Positions 36,952 to 45,369 of a stretch of 64,000 nt of DNA are shown piece after piece (the stretch's first letter is position 1; every line of letters begins with the position of its first letter). Below the pieces are notes generated by a model, which saw only the letters and a list, made by a program, of their open reading frames with translations, was not told the origin of the DNA and did no database searches. Origin of the DNA: Aureimonas flava (lineage in GTDB: Bacteria > Pseudomonadota > Alphaproteobacteria > Rhizobiales > Rhizobiaceae); assembly GCF_003583935.1 (NCBI RefSeq), contig NZ_QYRN01000002.1:186001-250000 (forward strand), given 5' to 3'. Both the position numbers and the translations under genes were made by a program.

Positions 36952-37572
36952 ATGAGCGATTCCTCCGCCGCCTTCCTCTCCGGCTTCGCCCTGTCGGCCG
37001 CGTTGATCGTGGCGATCGGCGCGCAGAACCTCTTCGTGCTGCGGCAGGGGCTCGCGCGCCGGCATGTCGGGCCGGTCGTCCTGTTCTGCGCCGCGGCGGA
37101 CGCGGTGCTGATCGCCGCCGGGGTCGGCGGCGCCGGCACGCTGCTGGCGGCCGCGCCCCGCCTGTCGGGCGCGCTGGCGCTCGGCGGAGCGGCGTTCCTG
37201 GCCTGCTACGGCGTGGCGGCGCTGCGCCGCGCCGCCACGCCGGGCGCGATGGCCGCCGAGGCGGGAGGCGAGCGGTCGCTGCGGCGCGCGCTCGCCACGG
37301 CGGCGGCGTTCACCTTCCTGAACCCCCATGTCTATCTCGACACGGTGCTCCTGATGGGCGTCGCCGGGTCGGCCGAGCCGCCCGCGCTGCGCCCGGTCTT
37401 CGCTCTGGGGGCGGCCGGCGCCAGCCTCGCCTGGTTCTGCGCGCTCGGCTTCGGCGCCCGGGCGCTGCGCCCGCTCCTGGCGAGGCCCGGCGCCTGGCGC
37501 GTGCTCGACGCGCTGGTCGGCCTCGCGATGCTCTCGCTCGCCGCCTCGCTCCTGGCCGGTGTCCGGGCCTGA
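36952..37572 (+). CDS. lysE: LysE/ArgO-family amino-acid exporter
   Basis: A 206-residue inner-membrane exporter of lysine and/or arginine. The N-terminal IVAIGAQNLFVLRQGLARRHV is the diagnostic LysE/ArgO motif. FTFLNPHVYLDTVLLMG is the second repeat motif with the conserved Asn-Pro. About six membrane segments are visible. A GAGGGGGC ribosome site sits immediately before the ATG. It pairs with divergent argP. Confidence 0.93.
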   Translation: MSDSSAAFLSGFALSAALIVAIGAQNLFVLRQGLARRHVGPVVLFCAAADAVLIAAGVGGAGTLLAAAPRLSGALALGGAAFLACYGVAALRRAATPGAMAAEAGGERSLRRALATAAAFTFLNPHVYLDTVLLMGVAGSAEPPALRPVFALGAAGASLAWFCALGFGARALRPLLARPGAWRVLDALVGLAMLSLAASLLAGVRA

Positions 37573-37595
37573 CGGCCGGGCGCCGACGCCGCGCC

Positions 37596-38288
37596 TCAGT
37601 CGCGGATCGCCATGATCGACTTCGTGAGGCCCGCCACGCGCTCGCTCGCGATCCGCGAGCCCGGAAACAGCGTGCGCATCATGGCGCGGTCGAGAAGGCG
37701 GATGTCGCGCACGTTGCTCCAGGCCTCCTCGACGCTCCCGGCGCGCGGGAAGAAGCCGAGGTTGAAGTGCCGCGACAGATAGGCCCGCACCGCCAACGGC
37801 AGGTACTGGAAGCCGACCACCCGAAAATGCGGCTCCAGCGGGAACCAATAATTCGGGGTCTGGACGAAGTGCCGGTCGGCCAGGCGGTGCACGGTGCGCG
37901 AGAAGGCGACCATGGCGTCCCAGTCGCCCACATGCTCGATCACCGAATTGGAATGGACGAGGTCGAAGCGGCGCCCCTCGAACAGCGCGGGGTCGCAGGC
38001 GTTGCCGTCCACGCTGCGGAACATCGCGCTGCGCGGCTCGGCCGCCGGCTCGTTGTTGACCAGCGTCACGGTGATCCGCCCCGCATGGCGCCGCAGCAGA
38101 TCGGCGCCGATCTCCCAGTAGGCTTCCGTGCCGCCGAGGTCGAGGATCTCGACGTGACGCCGGCGCGCCAGGGCCGCCTCGATCAGCGGCGCCACCTGGG
38201 CGAAGCGCCGCGCGCGGAAACGGCGCTCCAGGCTCTTCGGGTTGGAGAGCGGGTCCGGCTTGACCCAATGGTCCGTTGCGACCGTCAT
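37596..38288 (-). CDS. Class I SAM-dependent methyltransferase
   Basis: A 230-residue methyltransferase-like protein. Motif I reads VEILDLGGTEAYWEIG (about 47-62), followed by a strand with VNNEP and motif IV-like FDLVHSNSVIEHVGDW (about 108-123). HFVQTPNYWFPLEPHF follows. The fold is that of methyltransferases acting on small molecules or glycans, but the substrate is unknown. The gene is convergent with lysE. Its upstream region (38289-38504) is shared with the divergent chemoreceptor and contains CtrA-like boxes, the nearest ending about 27 bp from its ATG. Confidence 0.82.
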   Translation of the reverse strand: MTVATDHWVKPDPLSNPKSLERRFRARRFAQVAPLIEAALARRRHVEILDLGGTEAYWEIGADLLRRHAGRITVTLVNNEPAAEPRSAMFRSVDGNACDPALFEGRRFDLVHSNSVIEHVGDWDAMVAFSRTVHRLADRHFVQTPNYWFPLEPHFRVVGFQYLPLAVRAYLSRHFNLGFFPRAGSVEEAWSNVRDIRLLDRAMMRTLFPGSRIASERVAGLTKSIMAIRD

Positions 38289-38314
38289 CAGGGCACCTCC
38301 GTTACTTGGTAAGG

Positions 38315-38329
38315 TTAATGTGCCGTTAA
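38315..38329. promoter_or_regulatory. CtrA-like box TTAA-N7-TTAA
   Basis: TTAA at 38315-38318 and TTAA at 38326-38329 are spaced by exactly 7 bp, matching the full consensus site of the alphaproteobacterial cell-cycle regulator CtrA. It lies between the methyltransferase and chemoreceptor genes in a locally AT-rich region. Confidence 0.55.
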
Positions 38330-38369
38330 TGAAGCTGCGGTCAATTTATCGACCGAAATACATCCTCCT

Positions 38370-38377
38370 ATGGTTAA
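38370..38377 (-). promoter_or_regulatory. CtrA-like half site TTAACCAT
   Basis: ATGGTTAA on the top strand is the reverse complement of the CtrA 8-mer TTAACCAT. A 7/8 match, TTAACCAG, lies further downstream at 38454-38461. Together with the full box at 38315 this makes three CtrA-like sites upstream of the chemoreceptor. Confidence 0.45.
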
Positions 38378-38504
38378 AGATCGCATTTTATCCAATTCGT
38401 AACTGTGCCTGCGGCGAATTGCTCGACCGGCCCGATTCCGTCTTCGATTTGCCTTAACCAGACCGGCGCATGCTGACGTGGTTTCGCAAATGGGAGGACC
38501 CGCA

Positions 38505-40214
38505 GTGACTGCCCTGTTCGCCTCGGAATCCGACAGAATCCTCGCAGCGCTCGACCGCTCGATGGCGATCATCGAGTTCGATCTCGACGGCCGGATCCTG
38601 CGCGCCAACCGCAACTTCTGCGACCTCATGGGCTACGCCGAAAGCGAGATCGTGGGCCGGTCGCACAGCCTGTTCGTGGATGCGGCCCATGCCGCCTCGC
38701 CCGAATACGCCGCCTTCTGGGCCAAGCTGCGCCGAGGCGAGTTCGAGTGCGACGAGTTCCGCCGCCTCGCCAAGGGCGGCCGCGAGGTGTTCATCCGCGG
38801 CAACTACAACCCGATCGTGAACCGCGCCGGCAAGCCGGTGAAGATCGTGAAGTTCGCCAACGACATCACCCAGACCAAGCTGAGCCAGATCGACAGCGCG
38901 GCCAAGATCGCGGCGATCGACCGCTCGCAGGCGGTGATCGAGTTCACGCTGGAGGGTCAGGTCGTCACCGCGAACCCGGCCTTCCTAGGCGCGCTCGGCT
39001 ACACGCTGGAGGAGGTGGTGGGGCGCCACCACAGCCTGTTCGTGGACGCCGCCTACGCCGCCTCGCCCGAATACGCCGCCTTCTGGGCCAAGCTGCGCGG
39101 CGGCGAGTTCGTCAGCGACGAGTTCCGGCGGCTCGGCAAGAACGGCTGCGAGGTGTTCATCCAGGCCTCCTACAACCCGGTGCTCGGCCTCGACGGCAAG
39201 GTCGCCAAGGTGGTGAAGTTCGCCTCCGACGTGAGCGACCGGGTGCGCGCCGTCCGGGCGCTCGGCGAGGCGCTCGTCACCCTTTCGCAGGGCAACCTTC
39301 GCAACCGCCTCGACACGCCGTTCGGCAAGGCGCTGGACCCCATCCGCCAGAGCTTCAACGGCTCGGTCGAGACGCTGGAGCAGACCCTGATCGCGATCTC
39401 GGGCAACGGTTCGACGATCCAGTCGAGCGCCGACGGCATCCGCACCGCCTCCGACGATCTCGCCCGGCGCACGGAACAGGACGCCGCGGCCATCGAGGAG
39501 ATTTCGGCCGCGCTCGGGGCCATGAGCGCCGGCATGCGCGTGGCCAGCGTGAAGGCCGGGGAAGCGGGCGAACTCGTGTCGCGCACCCGGCGCGAGGCGG
39601 AACAGTCGGGCTCGATCGTGGGCGGCGCCGTGGAGGCGATGGGCAAGATCCAGGTCTCGTCCGACCGGATCGGCAGCATCATCGGGGTGATCGACGAGAT
39701 CGCGTTCCAGACCAATCTCCTGGCGCTGAACGCGGGCGTCGAGGCGGCGCGGGCCGGCGAGGCGGGGCGGGGCTTCGCCGTGGTGGCGCAGGAGGTGCGC
39801 GGGCTGGCGCAACGCTCGGCCGAGGCCGCCAAGGAGATCAAGACGCTGATCTCCACCTCGCGCAACCAGGTGGCGGAGGGCGTGGACCTCGTCGGACGCG
39901 CCGGCCAGTCGCTCCAGAACATCGTGGAGAAGTTCGCGGCGGTGAACGACCACGTGACGACGATCGTGGAGGCGGTCCGCAGCCAAGCCGAAGGCCTCGG
40001 GGAGATCGAGACCGGGATGGGCACGCTGGACCGCAGCATCCAGCGCAACGCGGCCATGGTCGAGGAATCGGCGGCCGCCTGCGCCGAACTGTCGACGGAG
40101 GTGGGCGCGCTCAACGCGATGATCGGCCGGTTCGAAGTGTCGCAGCCCGGCGCCGCGCCGCGCCGCGGTTCGCCGGTCCACGCCCTGCATGCGCGCCTGG
40201 CGAGCGGGTTCTGA
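38505..40214 (+). CDS. Soluble methyl-accepting chemotaxis protein with two PAS domains
   Basis: A 569-residue cytoplasmic chemoreceptor. Two near-identical PAS domains with PAC segments (about 10-120 and 132-242) are followed by a methyl-accepting signalling domain (about 320-540). Its tip contains DEIAFQTNLLALNAGVEAAR. No transmembrane segment or signal peptide is present, so it probably senses an internal signal, perhaps redox or energy through a PAS-bound cofactor. The GTG at 38505 is chosen because GGGAGGA lies 6 bp upstream; a GTG at 38478 is in frame. No CheW-binding pentapeptide is seen at the C-terminus. The adjacent response-regulator gene may be functionally linked. Confidence 0.93.
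   Translation: MTALFASESDRILAALDRSMAIIEFDLDGRILRANRNFCDLMGYAESEIVGRSHSLFVDAAHAASPEYAAFWAKLRRGEFECDEFRRLAKGGREVFIRGNYNPIVNRAGKPVKIVKFANDITQTKLSQIDSAAKIAAIDRSQAVIEFTLEGQVVTANPAFLGALGYTLEEVVGRHHSLFVDAAYAASPEYAAFWAKLRGGEFVSDEFRRLGKNGCEVFIQASYNPVLGLDGKVAKVVKFASDVSDRVRAVRALGEALVTLSQGNLRNRLDTPFGKALDPIRQSFNGSVETLEQTLIAISGNGSTIQSSADGIRTASDDLARRTEQDAAAIEEISAALGAMSAGMRVASVKAGEAGELVSRTRREAEQSGSIVGGAVEAMGKIQVSSDRIGSIIGVIDEIAFQTNLLALNAGVEAARAGEAGRGFAVVAQEVRGLAQRSAEAAKEIKTLISTSRNQVAEGVDLVGRAGQSLQNIVEKFAAVNDHVTTIVEAVRSQAEGLGEIETGMGTLDRSIQRNAAMVEESAAACAELSTEVGALNAMIGRFEVSQPGAAPRRGSPVHALHARLASGF
38691..38732 (+). repeat. 42-bp exact direct repeat, copy 1 (PAS 1)
   Basis: Identical over 42 bp to 39057-39098. 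It encodes the AASPEYAAFWAKLR segment of the first PAS domain. The 366-bp offset equals 122 codons, the period of a tandem PAS duplication. Confidence 0.85.
39057..39098 (+). repeat. 42-bp exact direct repeat, copy 2 (PAS 2)
   Basis: Second copy of the repeat at 38691-38732, in the second PAS domain. The identity at DNA level indicates recent duplication or gene conversion. Confidence 0.85.
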
Positions 40215-40355
40215 CGGGGGCGGGAGCGCATCGGCCGACGCCCGCGGCGCCGGGATTTCGGTAGGCGAGACACGTTTCCGCCGGGCGATCCCGTCGCCAA
40301 GCGCAGGTGCGGCCCTTACATCAGGAGACGACGACGCGCGCGAACGGACTGCGCC

Positions 40356-40730
40356 ATGTTCACCACCTCGGCCCATGATCTCTCCGGCCAGCGCGTGCTG
40401 ATCGTGGAGGACGAACGCGTCGCCGCCGAGGCGCTGACGGACGCGGTCAGGGCGGGCGGCGGCCGGGTCGTGGGTCCGGTCGGCAGCCTGGAGGAGGCGT
40501 TGGCCCTGCTGGCCGGCGACGAGGCGCCGGACGCCGCGATCCTCGACGTGAACCTGGCGGGCGACACGGTGTTTCCCGTCGCCCGCGCGCTTCGCCGGCA
40601 CGCCATCCCGATCGTCTTCGTCACCGGCTACGACGCCTGGGTCGTCCCGCAGGAATACGAGGACGTTCCGGTCTGCCGCCTGCCGGCGGACCCGGACAAC
40701 GTCGTGCGCCTCCTGTTCGAGCGGCCGTGA
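40356..40730 (+). CDS. Single-domain response regulator receiver protein
   Basis: A 124-residue CheY-like receiver without output domain. The acidic pair Glu18-Asp19, phospho-acceptor Asp64 (AILDVNLAG) and Thr90 (VFVTGYD) are present. The normally invariant Lys before the last cis-Pro is replaced: CRLPAD has Leu109 where KP is expected. Phosphorylation switching may therefore be altered. It lies 141 bp downstream of the chemoreceptor. Similar stand-alone receivers in alphaproteobacteria work with HWE/HisKA2 kinases; no kinase gene is in the window. Confidence 0.88.
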   Translation: MFTTSAHDLSGQRVLIVEDERVAAEALTDAVRAGGGRVVGPVGSLEEALALLAGDEAPDAAILDVNLAGDTVFPVARALRRHAIPIVFVTGYDAWVVPQEYEDVPVCRLPADPDNVVRLLFERP

Positions 40731-40751
40731 CCGGCGATCGCGTCCCGGCCG

Positions 40752-41909
40752 TCAGCGGAGCGCCGAAAGGATCGCGTGCGCGGCGCGCACCCGTTCGGCG
40801 TTGGGCCAGTTGCGGTTGGCCAGGAGGACGACGCCGATGCGCCGATCCGGGACGAAGGCGACATAGGCGCCGAAGCCGCCGGTGGAGCCGGTCTTGTTGA
40901 AGAGCGTCGCCCCGCGCGGAGCCTGCGGCGGGTCGAGCCGCACGGCGTCCTGCGGCCGGGTGGCCATGTCGGCCGAATTGCCGCCGAGCAGCGTGTCCAG
41001 CGCCACCGGATAGGAATACTGCTCCCAGCCGAGGCCCTGCACCAGCGGGCCGGCGCGGTAGTGCCCGAGATGCGTCGCCTCCACGGCCTTGCGCAGGCCC
41101 GGGTCCAGCGCGGCGGGATCGATCTGCGCCTCCACGAAGCGGGCCATGTCGGCGGCCGAGGACTTCATCCCGTAGGCTTCGGCGTCCAGCGGCCCGGGGT
41201 TCACCCGCACGGCCTCGCCCGAGCGGGACGTGCCGAAGGCGTATTGCGCCTCGCGCGCCTCGGGCACCGCGATCACGGTGTGCGACAGGCCGAGGGCGGG
41301 CAGCAGCGTGCGGGTCATCGCCGCCGTGAAACCGGGGCCTAGCGCGCGGCCGACGAGGGTTCCGAAGAGGCCGATCGAGGGGTTGGAGTAGCGCCGCCCG
41401 GCGCCGGGCCCGACCGCCGGCCGGAACTCCTGGAAATAGCGCAGGATCCCGGCCTCGCCCGACACGCCGCCCGGGAACTGGAGCGGCAGGCCGGCGGCCG
41501 TGTAGGTCGCAAGGTCGAGAAGCGTCGCCTCGCCGATCGGATGCCCGGCGAGCGCGGGCCAGTACCGCTCCGCCCGATCGCCCAGCGACAGGCGGCCCTC
41601 GACCTCGGCATAGGCGCCGAGCGTGGCGGTGAAGGTCTTGGACAGCGACCCGAGCTCGAACAGCGTGTCGTCGGAGACCGGCTTGCCGCCCACCGGCGCG
41701 TCCATCCCGAAATTGAAGTGATGGCGCCGGCCGTTCTCGAGAACCACCACCGCCATGCCGGGAATGGCCTCGGCCGCGATCGCCGGCTCCACCGCGGCCC
41801 GGACGCTCCGCTCGATGGAGGCGGTGTCCGCCGCCGCGGCCGCGGGGGCCGAAAGCCCGAGACACAGGAGGCCGGCAGCCATGGATCGAGGCGACGGGAT
41901 GGCGTTCAT
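40752..41909 (-). CDS. ampC: Class C beta-lactamase (AmpC)
   Basis: A 385-residue periplasmic serine beta-lactamase hydrolysing cephalosporins. A Sec signal peptide (residues 1 to about 27, ending APAAAAA) precedes the mature enzyme. Catalytic motifs are SLSK (Ser88, Lys91), YSN in RRYSNPSIGLFG and KTGSTGGFGAY near the C-terminus, all standard for class C. LGWEQYSYP is also characteristic. The gene is divergent from ampR, so inducible expression through cell-wall recycling intermediates is likely. The relation to EstB-type esterases is excluded by the complete YSN/KTG set. Confidence 0.93.
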   Translation of the reverse strand: MNAIPSPRSMAAGLLCLGLSAPAAAAADTASIERSVRAAVEPAIAAEAIPGMAVVVLENGRRHHFNFGMDAPVGGKPVSDDTLFELGSLSKTFTATLGAYAEVEGRLSLGDRAERYWPALAGHPIGEATLLDLATYTAAGLPLQFPGGVSGEAGILRYFQEFRPAVGPGAGRRYSNPSIGLFGTLVGRALGPGFTAAMTRTLLPALGLSHTVIAVPEAREAQYAFGTSRSGEAVRVNPGPLDAEAYGMKSSAADMARFVEAQIDPAALDPGLRKAVEATHLGHYRAGPLVQGLGWEQYSYPVALDTLLGGNSADMATRPQDAVRLDPPQAPRGATLFNKTGSTGGFGAYVAFVPDRRIGVVLLANRNWPNAERVRAAHAILSALR

Positions 41910-42023
41910 GGAGCTCTCGTCCTAAAGGGGAAGCGGGTGCCGGCGCCCCGCGGAGCCGCCCGACGGCTGCCATCTGCGCGCATGACCGGCGGGCGCGCAA
42001 AGCACCAATTCTCGTCCGAGCCA

Positions 42024-42036
42024 TGAGGAAATCTCA
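42024..42036. promoter_or_regulatory. LysR-type T-N11-A dyad, candidate AmpR operator
   Basis: TGAG (42024-42027) and CTCA (42033-42036) form an inverted repeat fitting the T-N11-A LysR box. It lies between divergent ampC and ampR, 9 bp before the ampR start, so it could serve autorepression and ampC activation. Confidence 0.5.
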
Positions 42037-42045
42037 GGTGTCGCC

Positions 42046-42939
42046 TTGGTCCGTCCCTATCTGCCGCTGACGGCGCTCCGCGCCTTCGAGGCCTCCGCGC
42101 GGCACCTGTCCTTCACCCGCGCGGCGATCGAGCTCTGCGTCACGCAGGGCGCCGTGAGCCACCAGGTCAAGGCGCTGGAGCAGTCGCTGGGCACGGCGCT
42201 CTTCGAGCGGCTGCCGCGCGGGCTGCTCCTGACGCGCGAGGGCGAGATGCTGCTGCCGAGCGTGCGCGACGCCTTCGACCGCATCGCCGGGACGCTGACG
42301 CGCTTCGAGAACGGGCGCCTGCGCGAGACGCTGCGCGTGGGGGCGATCGGCACCTTCGCGGTGGGCTGGCTGCTGCCGCGCCTGCCCGCCTTCGCCGAGC
42401 GGCATCCGTTCGTGGACCTGCGCCTGTCCACCCACAACAACCGCGTCGATCCGGCGGCCGAGGGGCTCGACTTCGCCATCCGCTTCGGAAGCGGCGCGTG
42501 GCACGCCACCTGGGCGCAGGCGATCCTGCCCGCTCCGCTGAGCCCCTTGTGCCCGCCGGCCGTCGCCGCGCGGCTGCGCGCGCCCGAAGAGCTCCTCGGC
42601 GAGACGCTGCTTCGCTCCTATCGGGCGGACGAATGGACGCGCTGGTTCGAGGCGGCGGGCCTTCCGCCCGAGCCGCGCATGCCCGGCGGCATCACCTTCG
42701 ATTCCTCGCTCGCCATGGTGGAGGCGGCGCTCGGCGGCGCGGGCGTCGCGCTGGCCCCGCCGGCCCTGTTCGGGCGCCACCTGCGGTCCGGGACCCTGGT
42801 GCAGCCTTTCCCGATCGGCGTGGACCTCGGCGGCTACTGGCTGACGCGGCTCCTGTCGCGCCCCGAGACGGGCGCCATGATGGCCTTCCGCACCTGGATC
42901 GACGAGGTCTGCGCCGCGGACCCGACTGGGGCGAGCTGA
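42046..42939 (+). CDS. ampR: LysR-family regulator AmpR
   Basis: A 297-residue regulator matching AmpR along its length. The N-terminus PYLPLTALRAFEASARHLSF and AAIELCVTQGAVSHQVKALE are the AmpR HTH. The effector part has LSTHNNRVDPAAEGLDFAIR, LLRSYRADEW and GSYWITRL-like GGYWLTRLLSRPET. It switches ampC on when anhydro-muropeptides rise. The TTG start at 42046 is the only one placing the conserved N-terminus fully in frame. No strong ribosome site is visible, suggesting low expression, as is usual for AmpR. Confidence 0.94.
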   Translation: MVRPYLPLTALRAFEASARHLSFTRAAIELCVTQGAVSHQVKALEQSLGTALFERLPRGLLLTREGEMLLPSVRDAFDRIAGTLTRFENGRLRETLRVGAIGTFAVGWLLPRLPAFAERHPFVDLRLSTHNNRVDPAAEGLDFAIRFGSGAWHATWAQAILPAPLSPLCPPAVAARLRAPEELLGETLLRSYRADEWTRWFEAAGLPPEPRMPGGITFDSSLAMVEAALGGAGVALAPPALFGRHLRSGTLVQPFPIGVDLGGYWLTRLLSRPETGAMMAFRTWIDEVCAADPTGAS

Positions 42940-43023
42940 CGGCGGGGCGCGGCGCTTTTCGCTCGAAGTCGGATCGCTCTGCCCCTAAGAGGAACCGGCA
43001 TGGCAGCCGAAGGGGATCGATCG

Positions 43024-43899
43024 ATGCGCATCGTGGTGACGGGCAGGGAAGGACAGGTCGTTTCGGCACTGCGCGAGCGCGGGCCGCTGGCGGGGGTCGA
43101 GATCGTGGCGCTCGGCCGGCCCGAGCTCGACCTCGCCGACCCCGCCTCCGTGCGCCGCGCGATCCTGGCGGCGGAACCCGACGCGGTGATCTCGGCCGCC
43201 GCCTACACCGCGGTGGACAAGGCGGAGAGCGAGGCCGAACTCGCGCACGCCGTGAACGCCGAAGGGCCCGGCGCGCTCGCCGCCGCCGCCGCCGAGCGGG
43301 GCGTGCCAGTGGTCCATCTCTCCACCGACTACGTGTTCGCGGGCGACAAGGCCGGCCCCTACACCGAGGACGACGCGACCGGGCCGGTCTCGGTCTACGG
43401 CCGCACCAAGCTGGAGGGCGAGCGGCGCGTGGCCGCCGCCCAGCCCGACCATGCGATCCTGCGCACGGCCTGGGTCTACTCGCCCTTCGGCGCCAACTTC
43501 CTGAAGACCATGCTGCGTCTCGCCGAGACGCGCGACGCGGTCAACGTCGTCGCCGACCAGCACGGCACGCCGACCAGCGCGCTGGACATCGCCGACGCCG
43601 CGATCGCGGTGGCCCGGCGGCTGCGCGCCGACCCGGACCCGGCGCTCCGCGGCGTGTTCCACCTGACCGGCTCCGGCGAGGCGACCTGGGCCGATTTCGC
43701 CGAGGCGATCTTCGCCGAACGCGCGGCGCGCACCGGCCGGCCCGTCGCCGTCGGTCGCATCGGCACGGCCGACTATCCGACGCCGGCCCGCCGGCCCGCC
43801 AATTCCCGACTGTCGGGCGACAAGCTGGCGCGGGTCCACGGCATCGTGCTGCCCGACTGGCGCCTGTCCACCCGCGCGGTGCTCGACCGGCTCCTGTGA
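43024..43899 (+). CDS. rmlD: dTDP-4-dehydrorhamnose reductase
   Basis: Last enzyme of dTDP-L-rhamnose synthesis, reducing dTDP-4-keto-rhamnose with NAD(P)H. The 291 residues start MRIVVTGREGQVVSAL (nucleotide loop). STDYVFAGDKAGPYTE and the catalytic YGRTKLEGE (YxxxK) follow, then VNVVADQHGTPTSA. The ATG at 43024 begins the conserved sequence; an ATG at 43000 also has a ribosome site (AGAGGA) and would add 8 residues. rmlA, B and C are not in the window. It opens the polysaccharide region. Confidence 0.93.
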   Translation: MRIVVTGREGQVVSALRERGPLAGVEIVALGRPELDLADPASVRRAILAAEPDAVISAAAYTAVDKAESEAELAHAVNAEGPGALAAAAAERGVPVVHLSTDYVFAGDKAGPYTEDDATGPVSVYGRTKLEGERRVAAAQPDHAILRTAWVYSPFGANFLKTMLRLAETRDAVNVVADQHGTPTSALDIADAAIAVARRLRADPDPALRGVFHLTGSGEATWADFAEAIFAERAARTGRPVAVGRIGTADYPTPARRPANSRLSGDKLARVHGIVLPDWRLSTRAVLDRLL

Positions 43900-43903
43900 G
43901 CCC

Positions 43904-45325
43904 TCAGCCCGCCAGGCGGCGCCCGGCGGCGCCGAGCCCCCAGGCGAGGAGAGCGGCCGCCTCGCCTTCGCCGGCCGCCTCCACGTAGCAGCGCAGCTCC
44001 GGCGCGTTGCCGGAGGCGCGGAAGTGCACGGTGGAGCCGTCGTCCAGCGCGGTGCGCACGCCGTCGAACGTATCGACGCCCGCCACCCCGCCGCGCTCGG
44101 CGAAGAACGCCCGCGCCTCCTCGCCGCCGGCCCCCAGCATGGCAAGGAACGGCCCGCTGCGCTCGGCGGGGATGTCCGGCAGACGGTCGGCCGCCGCCGC
44201 GCCCGCCGCAAGGTCTGCGACCAGCCGCGACACCGGCACGCCCGCCGCGCGCGCCTCGGCCAGCGTCGCCACGATCGGCAGGAGCGCGTCGCGCGTCTTC
44301 ATGGCGGAGAGGACCTTGCCGCCGCGCCGGACGTCGGAGCCGAGGAGCACGCCCCCGTTGGCCTCGAAGCCGACGACCGCGTCCTCGCCACCGGTCTCCG
44401 CCTCGATCCCTTCGATCACGTAGGGCGAGCCGACACGCGTGCGCAGGACGCGCGCGACGAAGGGCGCGCGCTCCAAGCTGGAGGAGGAGGTCACGGGTGT
44501 GACCAGCGTGCGCGCGCCGAGCTGACGCGCCGTGAGGAGCCCCAGAAGGTCGCCGCGCACGACCCGCCCCCGCTCGTCGGCGAGGAGCGGCCGGTCGGCG
44601 TCGCCGTCGGTGGAGACCACCGCGTCGAAACGGCCGTCCGCCGTCCAGCCGGCCAGGAGCGCGAGATCCTCGGGGCGATGCGCCTCCGTGTCCACGGGAA
44701 TGAAGCGGTCGGCGCGGCCGAGCGGCTCGGGCCGGGCGCCCAGCCGCGCCAGGGCGTCGACCAGAATGTCGCGGGCGACGGAACTCTGCTGGTAGACGCC
44801 GATCCTCAGCCCCACCAACGCCTCGGGGCCGAAGAACGCCGCGATGCGTCCGACATAGGCCTCGGCGAGCCCCTCGACGGGCGCCACCGAGCCCTCGGCG
44901 GCGCCCGCGCCCACGGGTGCGGCGGCCTCGAAGGCGGCGCGGATGCCGGCCTCGTCGTCCTTGGTGATCTCGCCGTCCGGCCGATAGAACTTCAAGCCGT
45001 TGCGGTCGTCGGGAATGTGGCTGCCGGTCACCATCACCGCTGCCGCGCCGCGCCGCATCGCCTCCAGCGCCAGGGCCGGGGTCGGCAGCGCGCCGGCATC
45101 CAGGGCGCGCCAGCCGCGGTCGGCCGCGGCCCGGAGGCAGCTTGCCGCGATCTCGGGGCTCGACGAGCGCAGATCGCGCCCCACCAGAACCTCGCGCGAG
45201 GCCGGGGCGAGCCCGGCGGCGTCGAGATGGGCGAGGAACGCGCCGGTCCAGTCGGCGGCCGGGCCGCCCACGAGATCCACGACCAGGCCGCGCAGGCCGC
45301 TGGTTCCGAACTTCAGGCTGCTCAT
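43904..45325 (-). CDS. Phosphomannomutase/phosphoglucomutase family protein
   Basis: A 473-residue alpha-D-phosphohexomutase interconverting hexose 6- and 1-phosphates. The phosphoserine is Ser102 in VMVTGSHIPDDRNGLKFY, metal-binding DGDADRPLL follows, then the sugar loop EANGGVLL and the phosphate loop FRASGNAPELR. The start MSSLKFGTSGLRG is typical. GAGGAG lies 7 bp upstream of the ATG at 45325. It stands directly downstream of manC on the same strand, so mannose-1-phosphate supply for GDP-mannose is the favoured role (ManB/CpsG). Phosphoglucomutase activity cannot be excluded. Confidence 0.92.
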   Translation of the reverse strand: MSSLKFGTSGLRGLVVDLVGGPAADWTGAFLAHLDAAGLAPASREVLVGRDLRSSSPEIAASCLRAAADRGWRALDAGALPTPALALEAMRRGAAAVMVTGSHIPDDRNGLKFYRPDGEITKDDEAGIRAAFEAAAPVGAGAAEGSVAPVEGLAEAYVGRIAAFFGPEALVGLRIGVYQQSSVARDILVDALARLGARPEPLGRADRFIPVDTEAHRPEDLALLAGWTADGRFDAVVSTDGDADRPLLADERGRVVRGDLLGLLTARQLGARTLVTPVTSSSSLERAPFVARVLRTRVGSPYVIEGIEAETGGEDAVVGFEANGGVLLGSDVRRGGKVLSAMKTRDALLPIVATLAEARAAGVPVSRLVADLAAGAAAADRLPDIPAERSGPFLAMLGAGGEEARAFFAERGGVAGVDTFDGVRTALDDGSTVHFRASGNAPELRCYVEAAGEGEAAALLAWGLGAAGRRLAG

Positions 45326-45369
45326 CGGCGCTCCTCGCCTCGTTTCGCGCAACTCGGGGCGGGACGCGG

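Noticed and set aside
38505-39240. The repeated PAS-coding DNA considered as a mobile or CRISPR-like repeat
   Set aside because: Only two copies, in frame, inside one gene, with period equal to the protein domain.
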